A stretch of DNA of 64,000 bases from Halorubrum xinjiangense. Its GTDB lineage: Archaea; Halobacteriota; Halobacteria; Halobacteriales; Haloferacaceae. Under the pieces are notes generated by a model that saw nothing but the letters and a program-made list of their open reading frames with translations, did no database searches and had not been told where the DNA came from. The DNA lies in NCBI RefSeq assembly GCF_900102375.1, contig NZ_FNBO01000015.1:1-64000 (forward strand), given 5' to 3'. Numbering within the stretch: position 1 is the first letter of the stretch; each line of letters starts with the position of its first letter. The position numbers and the translations under genes are program-made. Below, one piece after another: positions 43,861-53,355 of the stretch.

Positions 43861-46071
43861 TCACGGCGACGGCGGCGGCCCGTCGTACGCGTCGTGGTCC
43901 TGGTAGAAGTTCAGCATCGCGAACTTCAGCTTCTCGGGATCGACGTCGAGCAGCTCCTCGCGCTCCGCCGGCGGGAACGCGGAGCGGACGGAGTACTTCC
44001 CCATGTCGGCGGTCGTGTAGCGTCGGTCGGCGAGGATCCGGACGCCGAAGTCGTCGGGGCCGCGGATCACCCGGCCGAGCGCCTGTCGCGTCTTGCGGAT
44101 CGTCGGGATCTCGACCGCGTACGTCCACCCCGGGTCGCGGGCGCGGTCGCGGTCCGCGAACGCCCGGTCGTAGGCGTCCTGAACCGCCTCGGTGCGGTCC
44201 GAGAGGTGCGGATACGGGACGCCCACGACGACGACCGTGCGGGCGTCGTCGCCGTCGAAGCTCACCCCCTCGCCGAGCGTCCCCCACAGCGAGGTGAACA
44301 GCGCGGCGCCGTCGCTCTCGACGAACTCGCTGCGGAGCCGCTCCTCGTCTACGCCCGGGCCGTCGAGGTGGATCGGGCCGAGGTCGGCGTTTTTTCCGGC
44401 TCCGGACCCGTCCCTCGCGTCCTTTCCGCCGCCCGCACCGGTGAGCCGCTCGTGGTAGCGCTCGGCCTCCGCGTACGAGGGGAAGAAGGCGAGCGTGTTG
44501 CCGGGGGTAAACCGGATCGCGTCGCGGAGCAGCGACGACACGGCCTCCTGGGTCTCCGGGTCGTTGCGGTCGGAGGCGAAGAGCGGGGGCACGTCGGCCG
44601 CGAACGTCCGGCGGTTCGCCTCGGGGTAGCCCATCTCGTAGGCCATCGACGCGACGTCTTCTAACCCCAGCACGTCCTCAGTCACGTCGAACGGGCGAAG
44701 CGTCGCGCTCATCAGGACCGAGGCGGCCACCTCGTCGAACAGCTCGCTGGTGACGCTCCGCGGAATACAGGTGTACAGCTCCGCGCGCCCGTACACCTCG
44801 TCCGTACCCGCGTCGCGCCGGACGGAGACCACCGGGTACTGGCCGAACTCCGCCCCCTCGTCCATCCACGTCGCGACGAACCGGGCGGCCGCGAGCGTCT
44901 GCGACTCCGACCGGGTCGTCGACTCCCCGTCGCGATAGCGGCGCTCGTACTCCTCGTCTATCGCCTGTCCGAGCTGGACGGCGAGCTCGGTCTCCGTGTC
45001 GATCCCCTTGCCCTCGTAGTTGCGGAGGAACGCCAGCGTGAGGTCGTCGCGGCGGTCGTCGTTGGCGATCGAGACGTCCTCCCAGCTCTCGTCGACCCCG
45101 CCGAATCCGAGCGCGTCCTCGTACGTCTCGACGAGGGCGTCGCGGAACGCCCGGAGGACGTTCTCCGCGGGTTCGGCGCGGGAGTCGTCGCTGTCGGCCA
45201 GCTCGTCGAGCGCGGCGTCGAGGGTGTTCTCGGTCAGCGTCCGGGTCGCGTGGTCGCGGGCGGCGTCCTCGATGTTGTGGGCCTCGTCGAAGACGGTGAG
45301 TATCTCGCTCGGGTCGCGGTCGATCCACCGGAAGAACTGCTCGCGGATGTTCGGGTCGAGCAGGTGGTGGTAGTTACAGACGACGAGGTCGACCCCCTCC
45401 ATCCCCTCCTTTAACAGCTCGTAGCCGCACAGCTCGCGCTCGTCGGCGTACGCGTACACGTCGTCGGGAGTCCGGACGTCCTCGAAGAGCCACCCGAAGA
45501 ACTCGTCGGTGTCGCGGGTGAGGTTGTTGCGGTAGTGCTCGCAGACGTTTGCGGCGTCGTACTCGTCGATCTCGTCCTCCAGCTCGTCGAGCTCCTCCAT
45601 GACCGCCTCGCGGGCCTCAGCGGCGCCCGCGTCCCCCTCGCGGCTCTCGGCCAGCAGCTCGCGCTGGCGCGACTCCAGTTCGCGGACCTCGCTCTCGGTC
45701 TCGACCATCTCGCGCGTGGTGTCCCGGAGGGTCTGACACTCCTGGTAGTCGACGTCGATGTGGCACATCGACGACTTCCCCTTGAAGACGACCGCGCGGA
45801 TCGGCTCCTCGCGGGTGATAGCGCGCGCGTCCTCGACGAACTGCCGCATCTGCTGGTGGACGTTGGTCGTGATGACGACCGTCCGGTCGTGCTCGCGGGC
45901 GTGTTCGAGCGCGGGCACGAGCGCGGAGAGGGTCTTCCCCGTGCCGGGCGCGCCCTCGAACAGCACGTCTTGCCCCCGGTCTAACGCGTTGGCGACCCTG
46001 TCCATCGCCTCGCGCTGGTTCGGGTAGGGCTCCTCGTACGGGAAGAACCGCAGGTGCGGCGACTCTGACAC
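43861..46071 (-). CDS. XPD/Rad3-like DNA helicase with iron-sulfur cysteines
   Basis: GTG 46071 is chosen over a TTG at 46098, giving 736 residues. It has Walker A GAPGTGKT near residue 38 and the DEAH box FDEAHNIEDAA. Four spaced cysteines between motifs Ia and II (MCHIDVDYQEC, VCEHYRNN, ELCGYELL) are as in the 4Fe-4S domain of XPD/DinG. Motif VI reads RKTRQALGRVIRGPDDFG. It is a superfamily-2 5'-3' helicase probably used in repair. A low-complexity GKDARDGSGAGKNAD insert lies in the second RecA domain. Confidence 0.92.
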   Translation of the reverse strand: MSESPHLRFFPYEEPYPNQREAMDRVANALDRGQDVLFEGAPGTGKTLSALVPALEHAREHDRTVVITTNVHQQMRQFVEDARAITREEPIRAVVFKGKSSMCHIDVDYQECQTLRDTTREMVETESEVRELESRQRELLAESREGDAGAAEAREAVMEELDELEDEIDEYDAANVCEHYRNNLTRDTDEFFGWLFEDVRTPDDVYAYADERELCGYELLKEGMEGVDLVVCNYHHLLDPNIREQFFRWIDRDPSEILTVFDEAHNIEDAARDHATRTLTENTLDAALDELADSDDSRAEPAENVLRAFRDALVETYEDALGFGGVDESWEDVSIANDDRRDDLTLAFLRNYEGKGIDTETELAVQLGQAIDEEYERRYRDGESTTRSESQTLAAARFVATWMDEGAEFGQYPVVSVRRDAGTDEVYGRAELYTCIPRSVTSELFDEVAASVLMSATLRPFDVTEDVLGLEDVASMAYEMGYPEANRRTFAADVPPLFASDRNDPETQEAVSSLLRDAIRFTPGNTLAFFPSYAEAERYHERLTGAGGGKDARDGSGAGKNADLGPIHLDGPGVDEERLRSEFVESDGAALFTSLWGTLGEGVSFDGDDARTVVVVGVPYPHLSDRTEAVQDAYDRAFADRDRARDPGWTYAVEIPTIRKTRQALGRVIRGPDDFGVRILADRRYTTADMGKYSVRSAFPPAEREELLDVDPEKLKFAMLNFYQDHDAYDGPPPSP

Positions 46072-46218
46072 GGGATGGAGTTCGGCGCCACCGGGCAAAA
46101 GGAGTCGGGTGGCGGGGCGGAAGTGGTCCGGCGCCGTCCGTAGCCGAATTTTGTTACCAGATAGTTTTAGAAATTATATAGCTTTGGGGTATGTGCGCAC
46201 CACCCACACAGTACCGGC

Positions 46219-46227
46219 ATATATTAC
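46219..46227 (+). promoter_or_regulatory. TATA-like box
   Basis: CATATATTA, about 28-35 bp before ATG 46255, fits a leaderless haloarchaeal promoter. A second AT-rich patch (GAAATTATATAGC) lies about 45 bp further upstream. Confidence 0.5.
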
Positions 46228-46254
46228 CTAATCTTGTGCGAATTTCGAGGCGAG

Positions 46255-46728
46255 ATGGCAACCGAAACGGCGACCACGACGGAAGGAGTATCAACGGAGA
46301 CCGGCGACTGGCGGGCGGGCGTGGCCGGCGGACTGGTCGGGGGAGTCGCGTTCGGCGCGATGATGTCGGCGATGACCCCTGGCGTGTTGCAGATGGCGAT
46401 TCCGGCGATGTACGGCATCGAAGGCCCCGCCGGCGCCGTCGGCTGGGCGATTCACATGTCCCACGGCGCGGTCATCGGGCTCGGGTTCGCGGCGCTCGCG
46501 GGCCTGAAGCCCGATATCGGCGGCTCGACCGGGACGGGTCTCGGCGTCGGCGCCGGCTACGGCCTCATCGTGTGGGTCGCGCTCGCCGCGATCGCGATGC
46601 CGATCTGGCTGGGCGCCGTCGGCTTCCCGGGCGCGCCGCCGTTGCCGAACGTCGGCGTCGAGAGCCTCGTCGGCCACGTCGTCTACGGGGCGGTTCTCGG
46701 CGGCGTCTACTCGGCGACGGCGGACTGA
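46255..46728 (+). CDS. Gly/Ala-rich membrane protein, DUF6789-like
   Basis: ATG 46255 gives 157 residues with four to five predicted helices (about 22-45, 65-90, 105-130 and 140-155). Segments such as GVAGGLVGGVAFGAMMSAM and HMSHGAVIGLGFAALAGL are typical of a haloarchaeal family of small membrane proteins without a known role. It is a single gene between two others with their own promoters. Confidence 0.65.
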   Translation: MATETATTTEGVSTETGDWRAGVAGGLVGGVAFGAMMSAMTPGVLQMAIPAMYGIEGPAGAVGWAIHMSHGAVIGLGFAALAGLKPDIGGSTGTGLGVGAGYGLIVWVALAAIAMPIWLGAVGFPGAPPLPNVGVESLVGHVVYGAVLGGVYSATAD

Positions 46729-46782
46729 CCGCCGCGACAGTACCTCGTTTTTTACCCTCAGGGCGTCGACCCGTAGCAACGA

Positions 46783-47283
46783 ATGTTCGACGAGATCCTC
46801 GAGAAGTTCGAGGGGTCACCCAGCCAGCAGGCCGTCATCCGACTGTTCTTGGAGCGCGGCTTCTCCGTCAACGAGGAGGGGCGGGTCGTCTCCGGCGGGA
46901 TCGAGATTCCGTACACCGGCATCGCGCGCGAGCTCGACGTCGACCGCCGCGTGGTGGACTCGACGACGGACGCCATCTTGGCCGACCCCGAACTGAAGCG
47001 CATCTTCACCAACATCTCGTCGATCCCGAGCCTGATGGATCTCGCCCCGGTCTTAGACCTCACGGTGCTCACCATCGAGGTCGCGGCCGCCGACGAGGCC
47101 GGGATCGTCGCCGAGGTGACCGAGATACTGGCCGACCGCGGCGTCTCGATCCGACAGGTGTTGAGCGAGGACCCCGAGTTCACCGACGACCCGAAGCTGT
47201 ACGTGATCACCGATGCCGACCTGTCGGGCGACCTGCTCGTGGAGATCCGCGACCTCGAGTACGTCCGCCGCGTCGGCTTCTGA
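46783..47283 (+). CDS. HTH plus ACT-domain regulator
   Basis: The 166-residue protein has an N-terminal HTH-like part (about 10-65, QQAVIRLFLERGFSVNEEGR, then GIARELDVDRRVVDSTTDAI) and a C-terminal ACT domain (about 92-164, LTVLTIEVAAADEAGIVAEV). ACT domains bind amino acids, so it is probably an amino-acid-responsive regulator. It lies 195 bp before radA on the same strand; a functional link is not shown. Confidence 0.8.
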   Translation: MFDEILEKFEGSPSQQAVIRLFLERGFSVNEEGRVVSGGIEIPYTGIARELDVDRRVVDSTTDAILADPELKRIFTNISSIPSLMDLAPVLDLTVLTIEVAAADEAGIVAEVTEILADRGVSIRQVLSEDPEFTDDPKLYVITDADLSGDLLVEIRDLEYVRRVGF

Positions 47284-47444
47284 GCCCCCGACGACCGGCC
47301 CGCGTCCTCGTCGCGGCGGCGGCCCGCAGATTAGTTTCACCGCGCGGTCTGTCCGGCCGTTCCGGCGAGCCCTTCGGAGCGATAGCGGACCGCGACCGAG
47401 CTGCGGGGCGGCTCGTGTTTCACTTTCACTAGGGTGTAAACCAG

Positions 47445-47454
47445 TCTTTATACC
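47445..47454 (+). promoter_or_regulatory. TATA-like box for radA
   Basis: TCTTTATACC is centred about 29 bp before ATG 47479, so the transcript probably starts within a few bases of the start codon. Confidence 0.5.
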
Positions 47455-47478
47455 GGATGGCGAACAAGCCACGTGTAC

Positions 47479-48510
47479 ATGCCTGAAGACGAACTCGAGG
47501 ACCTCCCCGGCGTCGGCCCGGCGACCGCGGACAAGCTCGTGGAGAACGGATTCGAGAGCTACCAGTCGATCGCGGTCGCGAGCCCCGGCGAGATGTCGAA
47601 CACCGCCGACATCGGCGAGTCGTCCGCCAGCGACATTATCAACGCCGCCCGCGAGGCCGCCGACGTCGGCGGCTTCGAGACCGGCGCGACCGTCCTCGAA
47701 CGCCGCCAGGAGATCGGCAAGCTCTCCTGGCAGATCGACGAGGTGGACGACCTGCTCGGCGGCGGCATCGAGACCCAGTCGATCACGGAGGTGTACGGCG
47801 AGTTCGGCTCCGGGAAGTCGCAGGTCACCCACCAGATGGCGGTCAACGTCCAGCTGGAGCCAGAGAACGGCGGACTCGACGGCGGCTGTATCTTCGTCGA
47901 CTCCGAGGACACGTTCCGCCCGGAGCGGATCGACGACATGGTCCGGGGGCTCGACGACGAGATCCTCGCCGACGAGATGGAGCGCCGCGAGATCGAGGGC
48001 ACCCCGAGCGACGAGGAGGCGCTTGAGGAGCTCGTCGAGGCGTTCTTAGACCAGATCCACGTCGCGAAAGCGTTCAACTCCAACCACCAGATCCTGCTCG
48101 CCGAGAAGGCGAAGGAGCTGGCCGGCGAACACGAGGAGACGGAGTGGCCGATCCGGATCGTCTGCGTCGACTCGCTCACCGCGCACTTCCGCGCGGAGTA
48201 CGTCGGCCGAGGCGAACTCGCCGACCGCCAGCAGAAGCTGAACAAGCACCTCCACGACCTGATGCGGCTCGGCGACCTGTTCAACACCGCCATCCTCGTC
48301 ACCAACCAAGTCGCGTCGAACCCCGACTCCTACTTCGGCGACCCGACGCAGGCGATCGGCGGGAACATCCTCGGGCACGCCTCCACGTTCCGGATGTACC
48401 TCCGCAAGTCGAAGGGCGACAAGCGGATCGTCCGGCTCGTCGACGCTCCGAACCTCGCCGACGGCGAGGCCGTGATGCGCGTCCAGAACGAAGGGCTGAA
48501 ACCGGAATAA
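47479..48510 (+). CDS. radA: DNA repair and recombination protein RadA
   Basis: ATG 47479 gives 343 residues; a GTG six bases earlier is less likely. The N-terminal helix-hairpin-helix domain ([20 protein letters not shown]) is followed by the polymerisation motif region and the RecA core, with Walker A GEFGSGKS at 107-114 and Walker [11 protein letters not shown]2 with [20 protein letters not shown] is present. It is the archaeal Rad51 recombinase that pairs homologous DNA. No intein is present. Confidence 0.97.
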   Translation: MPEDELEDLPGVGPATADKLVENGFESYQSIAVASPGEMSNTADIGESSASDIINAAREAADVGGFETGATVLERRQEIGKLSWQIDEVDDLLGGGIETQSITEVYGEFGSGKSQVTHQMAVNVQLEPENGGLDGGCIFVDSEDTFRPERIDDMVRGLDDEILADEMERREIEGTPSDEEALEELVEAFLDQIHVAKAFNSNHQILLAEKAKELAGEHEETEWPIRIVCVDSLTAHFRAEYVGRGELADRQQKLNKHLHDLMRLGDLFNTAILVTNQVASNPDSYFGDPTQAIGGNILGHASTFRMYLRKSKGDKRIVRLVDAPNLADGEAVMRVQNEGLKPE

Positions 48511-48948
48511 GCGAGGTTTCGACGGGACCGATCGCCCGTTCATCGCGTTCGATCCCGACCGATCGATCGTATTGGCCGTCGAATCGGAAATCGGGTTGAC
48601 GAACGTCAGATTTTATCGAGAGGCCTCCAACCGGCCGAATTCGCGGAGGACGGCGCGTGCGACGACGAATCGCGAGACTGCGGACCGGCAAAACTCGCCA
48701 GCACCGGCCGCGCACGACCCTCGCGAGGGCGCTGACGGGGAATCGCGACAGAAAGGATAGATAGATTACACAACGACCGTCCGCTTCGAGAGCAAAAATT
48801 GCCGCGAAACCGCCGAGGAAACGCCCTTATATTCCATAGATATCTCCTTATATCTGACACCCGCCGTATTATCAAGCAGATTTTTTGTGAAACTCAACTC
48901 AAACGTTTATGTATAGCCATTCCCGGAAGTGGAAACGTGATTCAACAC
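48511..48948. other. Intergenic region upstream of the ammonium transporter
   Basis: The first 250 bp show no gene. The AT-rich part holds an inverted repeat AGATAT-CTCCTT-ATATCT (48838-48855) and a TATA-like GTTTATGTATAG (48904-48915), the probable promoter of the transporter. The dyad would suit a nitrogen-responsive operator. Confidence 0.45.
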
Positions 48949-49011
48949 ATGAACACGAGCGAACTGCGTTGTGAATCAAACAGTCGTTCAGTAGAGGTGG
49001 CGGAAACGTGA
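48949..49011 (+). CDS. Possible 20-residue leader peptide before amt
   Basis: ATG 48949 opens a short frame ([20 protein letters not shown]) whose TGA overlaps the GTG of the transporter (GTGA at 49008-49011). The decamer GGAAACGTGA occurs both at 48931-48940 and at 49002-49011. It may couple translation or be chance; there is no other evidence that it is expressed. Confidence 0.3.
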   Translation: MNTSELRCESNSRSVEVAET

Positions 49012-50678
49012 CGGGCGTCCTCGCCTCGATCGATCCAAGCGTCCTGGCACAGGGCGTGAACCTGATGTGGGTCGCGGTGGTCTGTTTCCTGATCTTCTTC
49101 ATGCACGCCGGCTTCGCGATGCTCGAAGCGGGGCAGGTGCGTGCGAAGAACGTCGCGAACCAGCTCACCAAGAACCTGCTCACCTGGGGTATCGGCATCC
49201 TCGTCTACTTCCTCGTCGGCTTCGGTATCGAGGGCGTCGCCGGCGGCGGCGGCTTCTCGCCGGCGTCCGCGCTCGCGGACGGCGACTGGGTCAACAGCTG
49301 GCTGTTCGGTGCCGTCTTCGCCATGACGGCGGCGACGATTGTCTCCGGCGCGGTCGCCGGCCGCGCGAAGCTCCGCGCGTACGTGGCGTACACGATCGCC
49401 ATCTCGGCGGTCATCTACCCGGTCGTCGCGGGCATCACGTGGGGCGGCGGCTTCCTCGCGGGCGTCGGCTTCGTCGACTTCGCGGGCGGGATGATCGTCC
49501 ACGGCGTGGGCGGCATCGCCGGCCTCACCGCGGCGTACATGCTCGGGCCGCGCATGGACCGCTACGCCGAGGACGGTTCGTCGAACGTCATCCCCGGACA
49601 CTCGATGACGTTCGCGGTGCTCGGCACCCTCATCCTAGCGTTCGGTTGGTACGGATTCAACGTCGGCACGACCGCGACCGTGTTCACGGTCACCGAGTCC
49701 GGCGAGCTCGCGCTCGGCGGCTACGCCGTGGTCGGCCGCGTCGCGCTGACGACGACGCTCGGCATGGGCGCGGGGGCTGTCGGCGCCGCGCTCGGGTCGA
49801 TGTACCTCACCAAGAAGGTCGACACCCTGTACGTCGCGAACGGCGTGCTCGCCGGGCTCGTCGCGGTCACCGGGATCGCCGACCTGGCCACCTGGTGGGG
49901 CGCCATTCTGGTCGCGCTCGTCTGCGGCCTCCAGCTCCCGCTGGTGTTCGAGTTCGTCTCGGACACGATGAAGATCGACGACGTGTGCGCGGTCTTCCCC
50001 GTCCACGGCTCCGCGGGCGTCATCGGCGTCCTCGCGCTGCCGTTCGTCAGCGTCAACGGGTTCTCCGTCGACCTGCTCGTCTCGCAGGTCATCGGCGTCG
50101 TGGTCATCACCGCGTGGACGATCGTCGCGACCGGCGTCGTCTTCGGCGCGTTCAAGGCCGCCGGGCAGGCCCGCGTCACCCCCGACCACGAGCGCGACGG
50201 GCTCGACGTCAGCGAGCACGGCGTCGAGACGTACCCCGAGTTCGGCCGCGCGAACGTCGCCACGGACGGCGGCTCCGCCGTTGTCGACACCACGGATGGC
50301 TCCCCCCGCGCCGACGGCGGCGCGGAGGCGGGCTCGGAGATCAAGATGGTCACCGCGGTCGTTCGCCCCGACAAGCTCGGGGCCATCAAGCAGGCGCTCG
50401 CGGAGATCAACGCCCCTTCGCTCACCGTGACGAACGTCTCCGGCCGCGGCAGCCAGCCCGCCAAGAAGGGCCAGTGGCGCGGCGAGGAGTTCACCGTCGA
50501 CCTCCACCAGAAGGTGAAAGTCGAGGTCGTCGTCGCCGACATCCCGGCGGACGAGGTGGCGGAGGCGATCGCCAACGCCGCCGAGACCGGCGAGCCCGGC
50601 GACGGCAAGGTGTTCATCCTGCCCGTCGAGGACGCGCTTCAGGTCCGCACGGGCACGACCGGCCCGGAGGCGGTGTAA
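49008..50678 (+). CDS. amt: Ammonium transporter fused to a P-II regulatory domain
   Basis: The GTG start at 49008 gives 556 residues. Residues 1-395 are an 11-helix Amt channel with AGFAMLEAG and the two pore histidines in [12 protein letters not shown] and [12 protein letters not shown] linker (about 395-445) joins it to a complete P-II domain (446-556): [20 protein letters not shown], the T-loop, and [19 protein letters not shown]. Normally P-II (GlnK) is separate and plugs Amt when nitrogen is plentiful; here the plug is tethered. The uridylylation tyrosine of the T-loop is replaced by tryptophan (W490, GQWRGEEF), so that modification is excluded. Confidence 0.93.
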   Translation: MTGVLASIDPSVLAQGVNLMWVAVVCFLIFFMHAGFAMLEAGQVRAKNVANQLTKNLLTWGIGILVYFLVGFGIEGVAGGGGFSPASALADGDWVNSWLFGAVFAMTAATIVSGAVAGRAKLRAYVAYTIAISAVIYPVVAGITWGGGFLAGVGFVDFAGGMIVHGVGGIAGLTAAYMLGPRMDRYAEDGSSNVIPGHSMTFAVLGTLILAFGWYGFNVGTTATVFTVTESGELALGGYAVVGRVALTTTLGMGAGAVGAALGSMYLTKKVDTLYVANGVLAGLVAVTGIADLATWWGAILVALVCGLQLPLVFEFVSDTMKIDDVCAVFPVHGSAGVIGVLALPFVSVNGFSVDLLVSQVIGVVVITAWTIVATGVVFGAFKAAGQARVTPDHERDGLDVSEHGVETYPEFGRANVATDGGSAVVDTTDGSPRADGGAEAGSEIKMVTAVVRPDKLGAIKQALAEINAPSLTVTNVSGRGSQPAKKGQWRGEEFTVDLHQKVKVEVVVADIPADEVAEAIANAAETGEPGDGKVFILPVEDALQVRTGTTGPEAV

Positions 50679-50756
50679 GCGGCGCGCGAAGATCGGCTTC
50701 GTAGCGGCACCGCACGTCCGAGGAACCCTTTTGCTTTCGGCGGCGCGAGGAGACGC

Positions 50757-51179
50757 ATGCTCTCCGAGACCCGGCTGTACGGCGCGGCGATCGCGTTCGC
50801 CTCCGGCGGCTACTCCCTCGCGAGCGCCGCGGGCGCGACGCAGATGACGGCGGGCGCGTGGCTCATGCTCGGCCTCGGCGTCGTCGTCGTCGCGCACGGC
50901 GGCGCGCTGCTCGCGTCGGTCGACTCCCTCTCCGAGCGGGCGAGCGGGGGGCTGATGATCGCGTACGCCCTCGTCATGCTTGCCAACCAAGTCGCCCTGC
51001 TGACGGGTATGACGGGCGGCGGCACGATGGGCGGCGGAATGGCAGGAACGGACGGCACGGGGATGGGGGGCGGTGACGCAGCGATGACCGCGGGGATGTC
51101 GTGGGACCTCGGGATGGTGACGCTCGCGCTCCTCATGTTCGTCAGCGGCGCGATCATGCTGCGAGACGACGGGATGTAG
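50757..51179 (+). CDS. Small membrane protein with methionine/glycine-rich loop
   Basis: The 140-residue protein has four helices (about 8-28, 32-52, 62-84 and 115-135). A loop of about 30 residues is almost only Met, Gly, Thr and Ala (TGGGTMGGGMAGTDGTGMGG). Met-rich loops can bind copper(I), but a metal role here is a guess. It lies 78 bp after the transporter and has a TTTTGC stretch but no clear TATA box. Confidence 0.6.
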   Translation: MLSETRLYGAAIAFASGGYSLASAAGATQMTAGAWLMLGLGVVVVAHGGALLASVDSLSERASGGLMIAYALVMLANQVALLTGMTGGGTMGGGMAGTDGTGMGGGDAAMTAGMSWDLGMVTLALLMFVSGAIMLRDDGM

Positions 51180-51233
51180 GCCGCGACGGCCGACTCAACA
51201 AGGTCTTTCCACGGGGCGTTCGAAGCGTTACGT

Positions 51234-52571
51234 ATGAACCACGAGCGCTCGCGCGGGCTGTACGACCGCGCGCTGTCGGTGATACCGGGCGGGGTCAACT
51301 CCTCGGTCCGAGCGACGATGCCGCACCCGTTCTTCGTCGAGCGCGGCGACGGCGGCCACGTGATCGACGCCGACGGGAACCGCTACGTCGACTGGGTGAT
51401 GGGCTACGGGCCGCTGCTGTACGGCCACGACCTCCCGGACCCGGTCGAGGCGGCGGTCCAGTCGCACGTCGCGGAGGGGCCGATGTACGGCGCGCCGACG
51501 GAGATTGAGGTCGAACACGCCGAGTTCGTGGCGCGGCACGTCCCGAGCGTGGAGTCGATCCGCTTCGTCAACTCCGGGACGGAGGCGACCGTCTCGGCGG
51601 TCCGGCTGGCGCGCGGGCACACCGGCCGCGACAAGATCGTCGTGATGCAGGGCGGCTACCACGGCGCCCAGGAGTCGACGCTCGTCGAGGGGTCGCCCGG
51701 GGACGCGCACCCGTCGACGGCGGGAATCCCGGAGGAGTTCGCCCAGCACACCCTCCCGATCCCGTTTAACGACCCGCAGGCGGCCAAGGAGGTGTTCGTG
51801 GAGCACGGCGACGAGATCGCGGCCGTCCTCGCCGAGCCGATCCTCGCCAACAAGGGGATCGTCACCCCCATCGACGGCTACCACGAGACCCTGCGAGACC
51901 TCTGTGACGACTACGGCTCGCTCCTCGTCTTCGACGAGGTGATCACCGGGTTCCGCGTGGGCGGCCTCGGGTGCGCGCAGTCGAAGTTCGGCGTCACCCC
52001 CGACGTCACGACGTTCGGCAAGATCATCGGCGGCGGCTTCCCGGTCGGCGCGATCGGCGGGAAAGCGGATATCATCGAGGGGTTCACGCCCGCGGGCGAC
52101 GTGTTCCAGTCCGGCACCTTCTCCGGGCACCCGGTGACGATGGCGGCCGGGAAGGCCGGGTTAGAGTACGCCGGCGAGAACGACGTGTACGAGCACGTCA
52201 ACCGGCTCGGTCGGCAGCTCCGGGAGGGGATCGCCGAGATCTGCGCCGAGCGCGCGCCGGAGTACACCGTCGTCGGCACCGACTCGATGTTCAAGACGAT
52301 ATTCACCCGCGAGGCGCCCGACGACGTCGACGCCTGCTGTGCGGGCGGCTGCCGGCAGGACCCCGACTGTGCCCGCTACGATCACTGCCCGAAGACGGGC
52401 GCCGACGTCGCCGACGCCGCCACCGACCGCTGGGAGCGCGTGTTCTGGCAGGAGATGAAAGACCGCGGCGTGTTCCTCACCGCGAACCAGTTCGAGTGCC
52501 AGTTCACCTCCTACGCGCACACCGAGGCGGACGTCGAGAAGACGCTGGAGGCGTACCGGGAAGCGCTCTGA
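51234..52571 (+). CDS. hemL: Glutamate-1-semialdehyde 2,1-aminomutase
   Basis: The 445-residue protein has class III aminotransferase features: [40 protein letters not shown], the PLP lysine in [18 protein letters not shown] and [14 protein letters not shown]. It makes 5-aminolevulinate for haem and cobamide. A cysteine-rich insert near residues 360-385 ([20 protein letters not shown]) could bind metal or respond to redox state. Structured element copy 3 follows 75 bp after the stop. Confidence 0.95.
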   Translation: MNHERSRGLYDRALSVIPGGVNSSVRATMPHPFFVERGDGGHVIDADGNRYVDWVMGYGPLLYGHDLPDPVEAAVQSHVAEGPMYGAPTEIEVEHAEFVARHVPSVESIRFVNSGTEATVSAVRLARGHTGRDKIVVMQGGYHGAQESTLVEGSPGDAHPSTAGIPEEFAQHTLPIPFNDPQAAKEVFVEHGDEIAAVLAEPILANKGIVTPIDGYHETLRDLCDDYGSLLVFDEVITGFRVGGLGCAQSKFGVTPDVTTFGKIIGGGFPVGAIGGKADIIEGFTPAGDVFQSGTFSGHPVTMAAGKAGLEYAGENDVYEHVNRLGRQLREGIAEICAERAPEYTVVGTDSMFKTIFTREAPDDVDACCAGGCRQDPDCARYDHCPKTGADVADAATDRWERVFWQEMKDRGVFLTANQFECQFTSYAHTEADVEKTLEAYREAL

Positions 52572-52646
52572 CCGACGGCGGGAGCCGGTGTTCGAGACCG
52601 CTGTCGTCGTGACGGTTTTTAAATACGAACGTCGTAGCGACGATTT

Positions 52647-53070
52647 CTTATAAAAACCGGCGCGGTGGCGCGTGCCTGCGAGCGGCCGCCCTCGGCGGCC
52701 GCGAGGAGCACGCGCGAGGGACGCCGCGAGCGACCGAAGGGAGCGAGCGGCGAGGCTGGGGAGGCGTGAGGTGCGGTTGCTGTGCGGGCGGGACTCAAAG
52801 GGGCAGCCGCGAGGCCGCCGCAGGCGACGTAAGCACCGCAGCGAGCGGAGCGAGCGAGGAGCGCAGCGAGCGTACGGCGGCCTCGCGGCTGGGGCTTTGG
52901 AGGTGTTCGCCGTCGATCCACAGTCAGCCATTTATAAGTGAGCGGCTGGGGCTTTGGAGGTGTTCGCCGTCGATCCACAGTCAGCCATTTATAAGCGAGC
53001 GGCTGGGTATTCGGAGGATTCCGCCGTCGATCCGCTATCGGTCGCGTATTGCGGAACGCTTTTATAGCGG
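52647..53070 (+). repeat. Structured intergenic element, copy 3
   Basis: It starts with TATA CTTATAAAAA (52647-52656), then GCGGTGGCGCGTGCC. Stem 1 is identical to copy 1. Stem 2 is CGCCGC/GCGGCG, different in sequence but still paired. GAGGCTGGGGAGGCGTGAGG follows, then the long stem CAAAG-GGG-CAGCCGCGAGGCCG with partner CGGCCTCGCGGCTG-GGG-CTTTG (52796-52899). Its 3' part is a 57-bp tandem repeat, each unit ending in a TATA box. No protein-coding frame is convincing. The last boxes point toward argG. Confidence 0.85.
52885..53055 (+). repeat. 57-bp tandem units with internal TATA boxes
   Basis: GCGGCTGGGGCTTTGGAGGT begins units at 52885 and 52942, identical over almost all 57 bp. A diverged third unit begins at 52999. 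Each carries GCCATTTATAAG near its end (52928-52938 and 52985-52995), the third ending in CTTTTATAGCGG. Copy 1 has the same 57-bp spacing. Confidence 0.85.
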
Positions 53071-53355
53071 AGATCGGGTACGTACAGGTGATGACCGCAG
53101 CGGCTCGTTCCGGCGCCACCCTCTTCCGAGGCCGACGAGCCCTGCGACCGCGACGAGACGTCCGACCGCCGCGACCGGCTTCCGGCGCGGCGCGACGACG
53201 AGGCCCCTCGGGCCAATAATCTTCACCTCTCGTCGCGTTCGCGCCGTTTCGTTCCGGAGAGTCTCGACTCTCGTCGCCGCGAGCGGCCGCGCTGTCTTTT
53301 GCTTCCAACATTTAAATCGCTGAATTTAAGGGTGTAGGCCGGGTGTACACTGGTA
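53071..53355 (+). promoter_or_regulatory. Upstream region of argG
   Basis: The 285-bp space contains no gene. Near its end are CATTTAAATC (53310-53319) and GAATTTAAGG (53322-53331); the second is about 25-30 bp before ATG 53356 and is the likely argG promoter. CCGGGTGTACACTGG, partly symmetric, sits at the start and could be an operator. Confidence 0.45.

Noticed and set aside
52885-53055. The 57-bp units as a CRISPR array
   Set aside because: The units are contiguous without unique spacers and contain TATA boxes; no cas genes are present.
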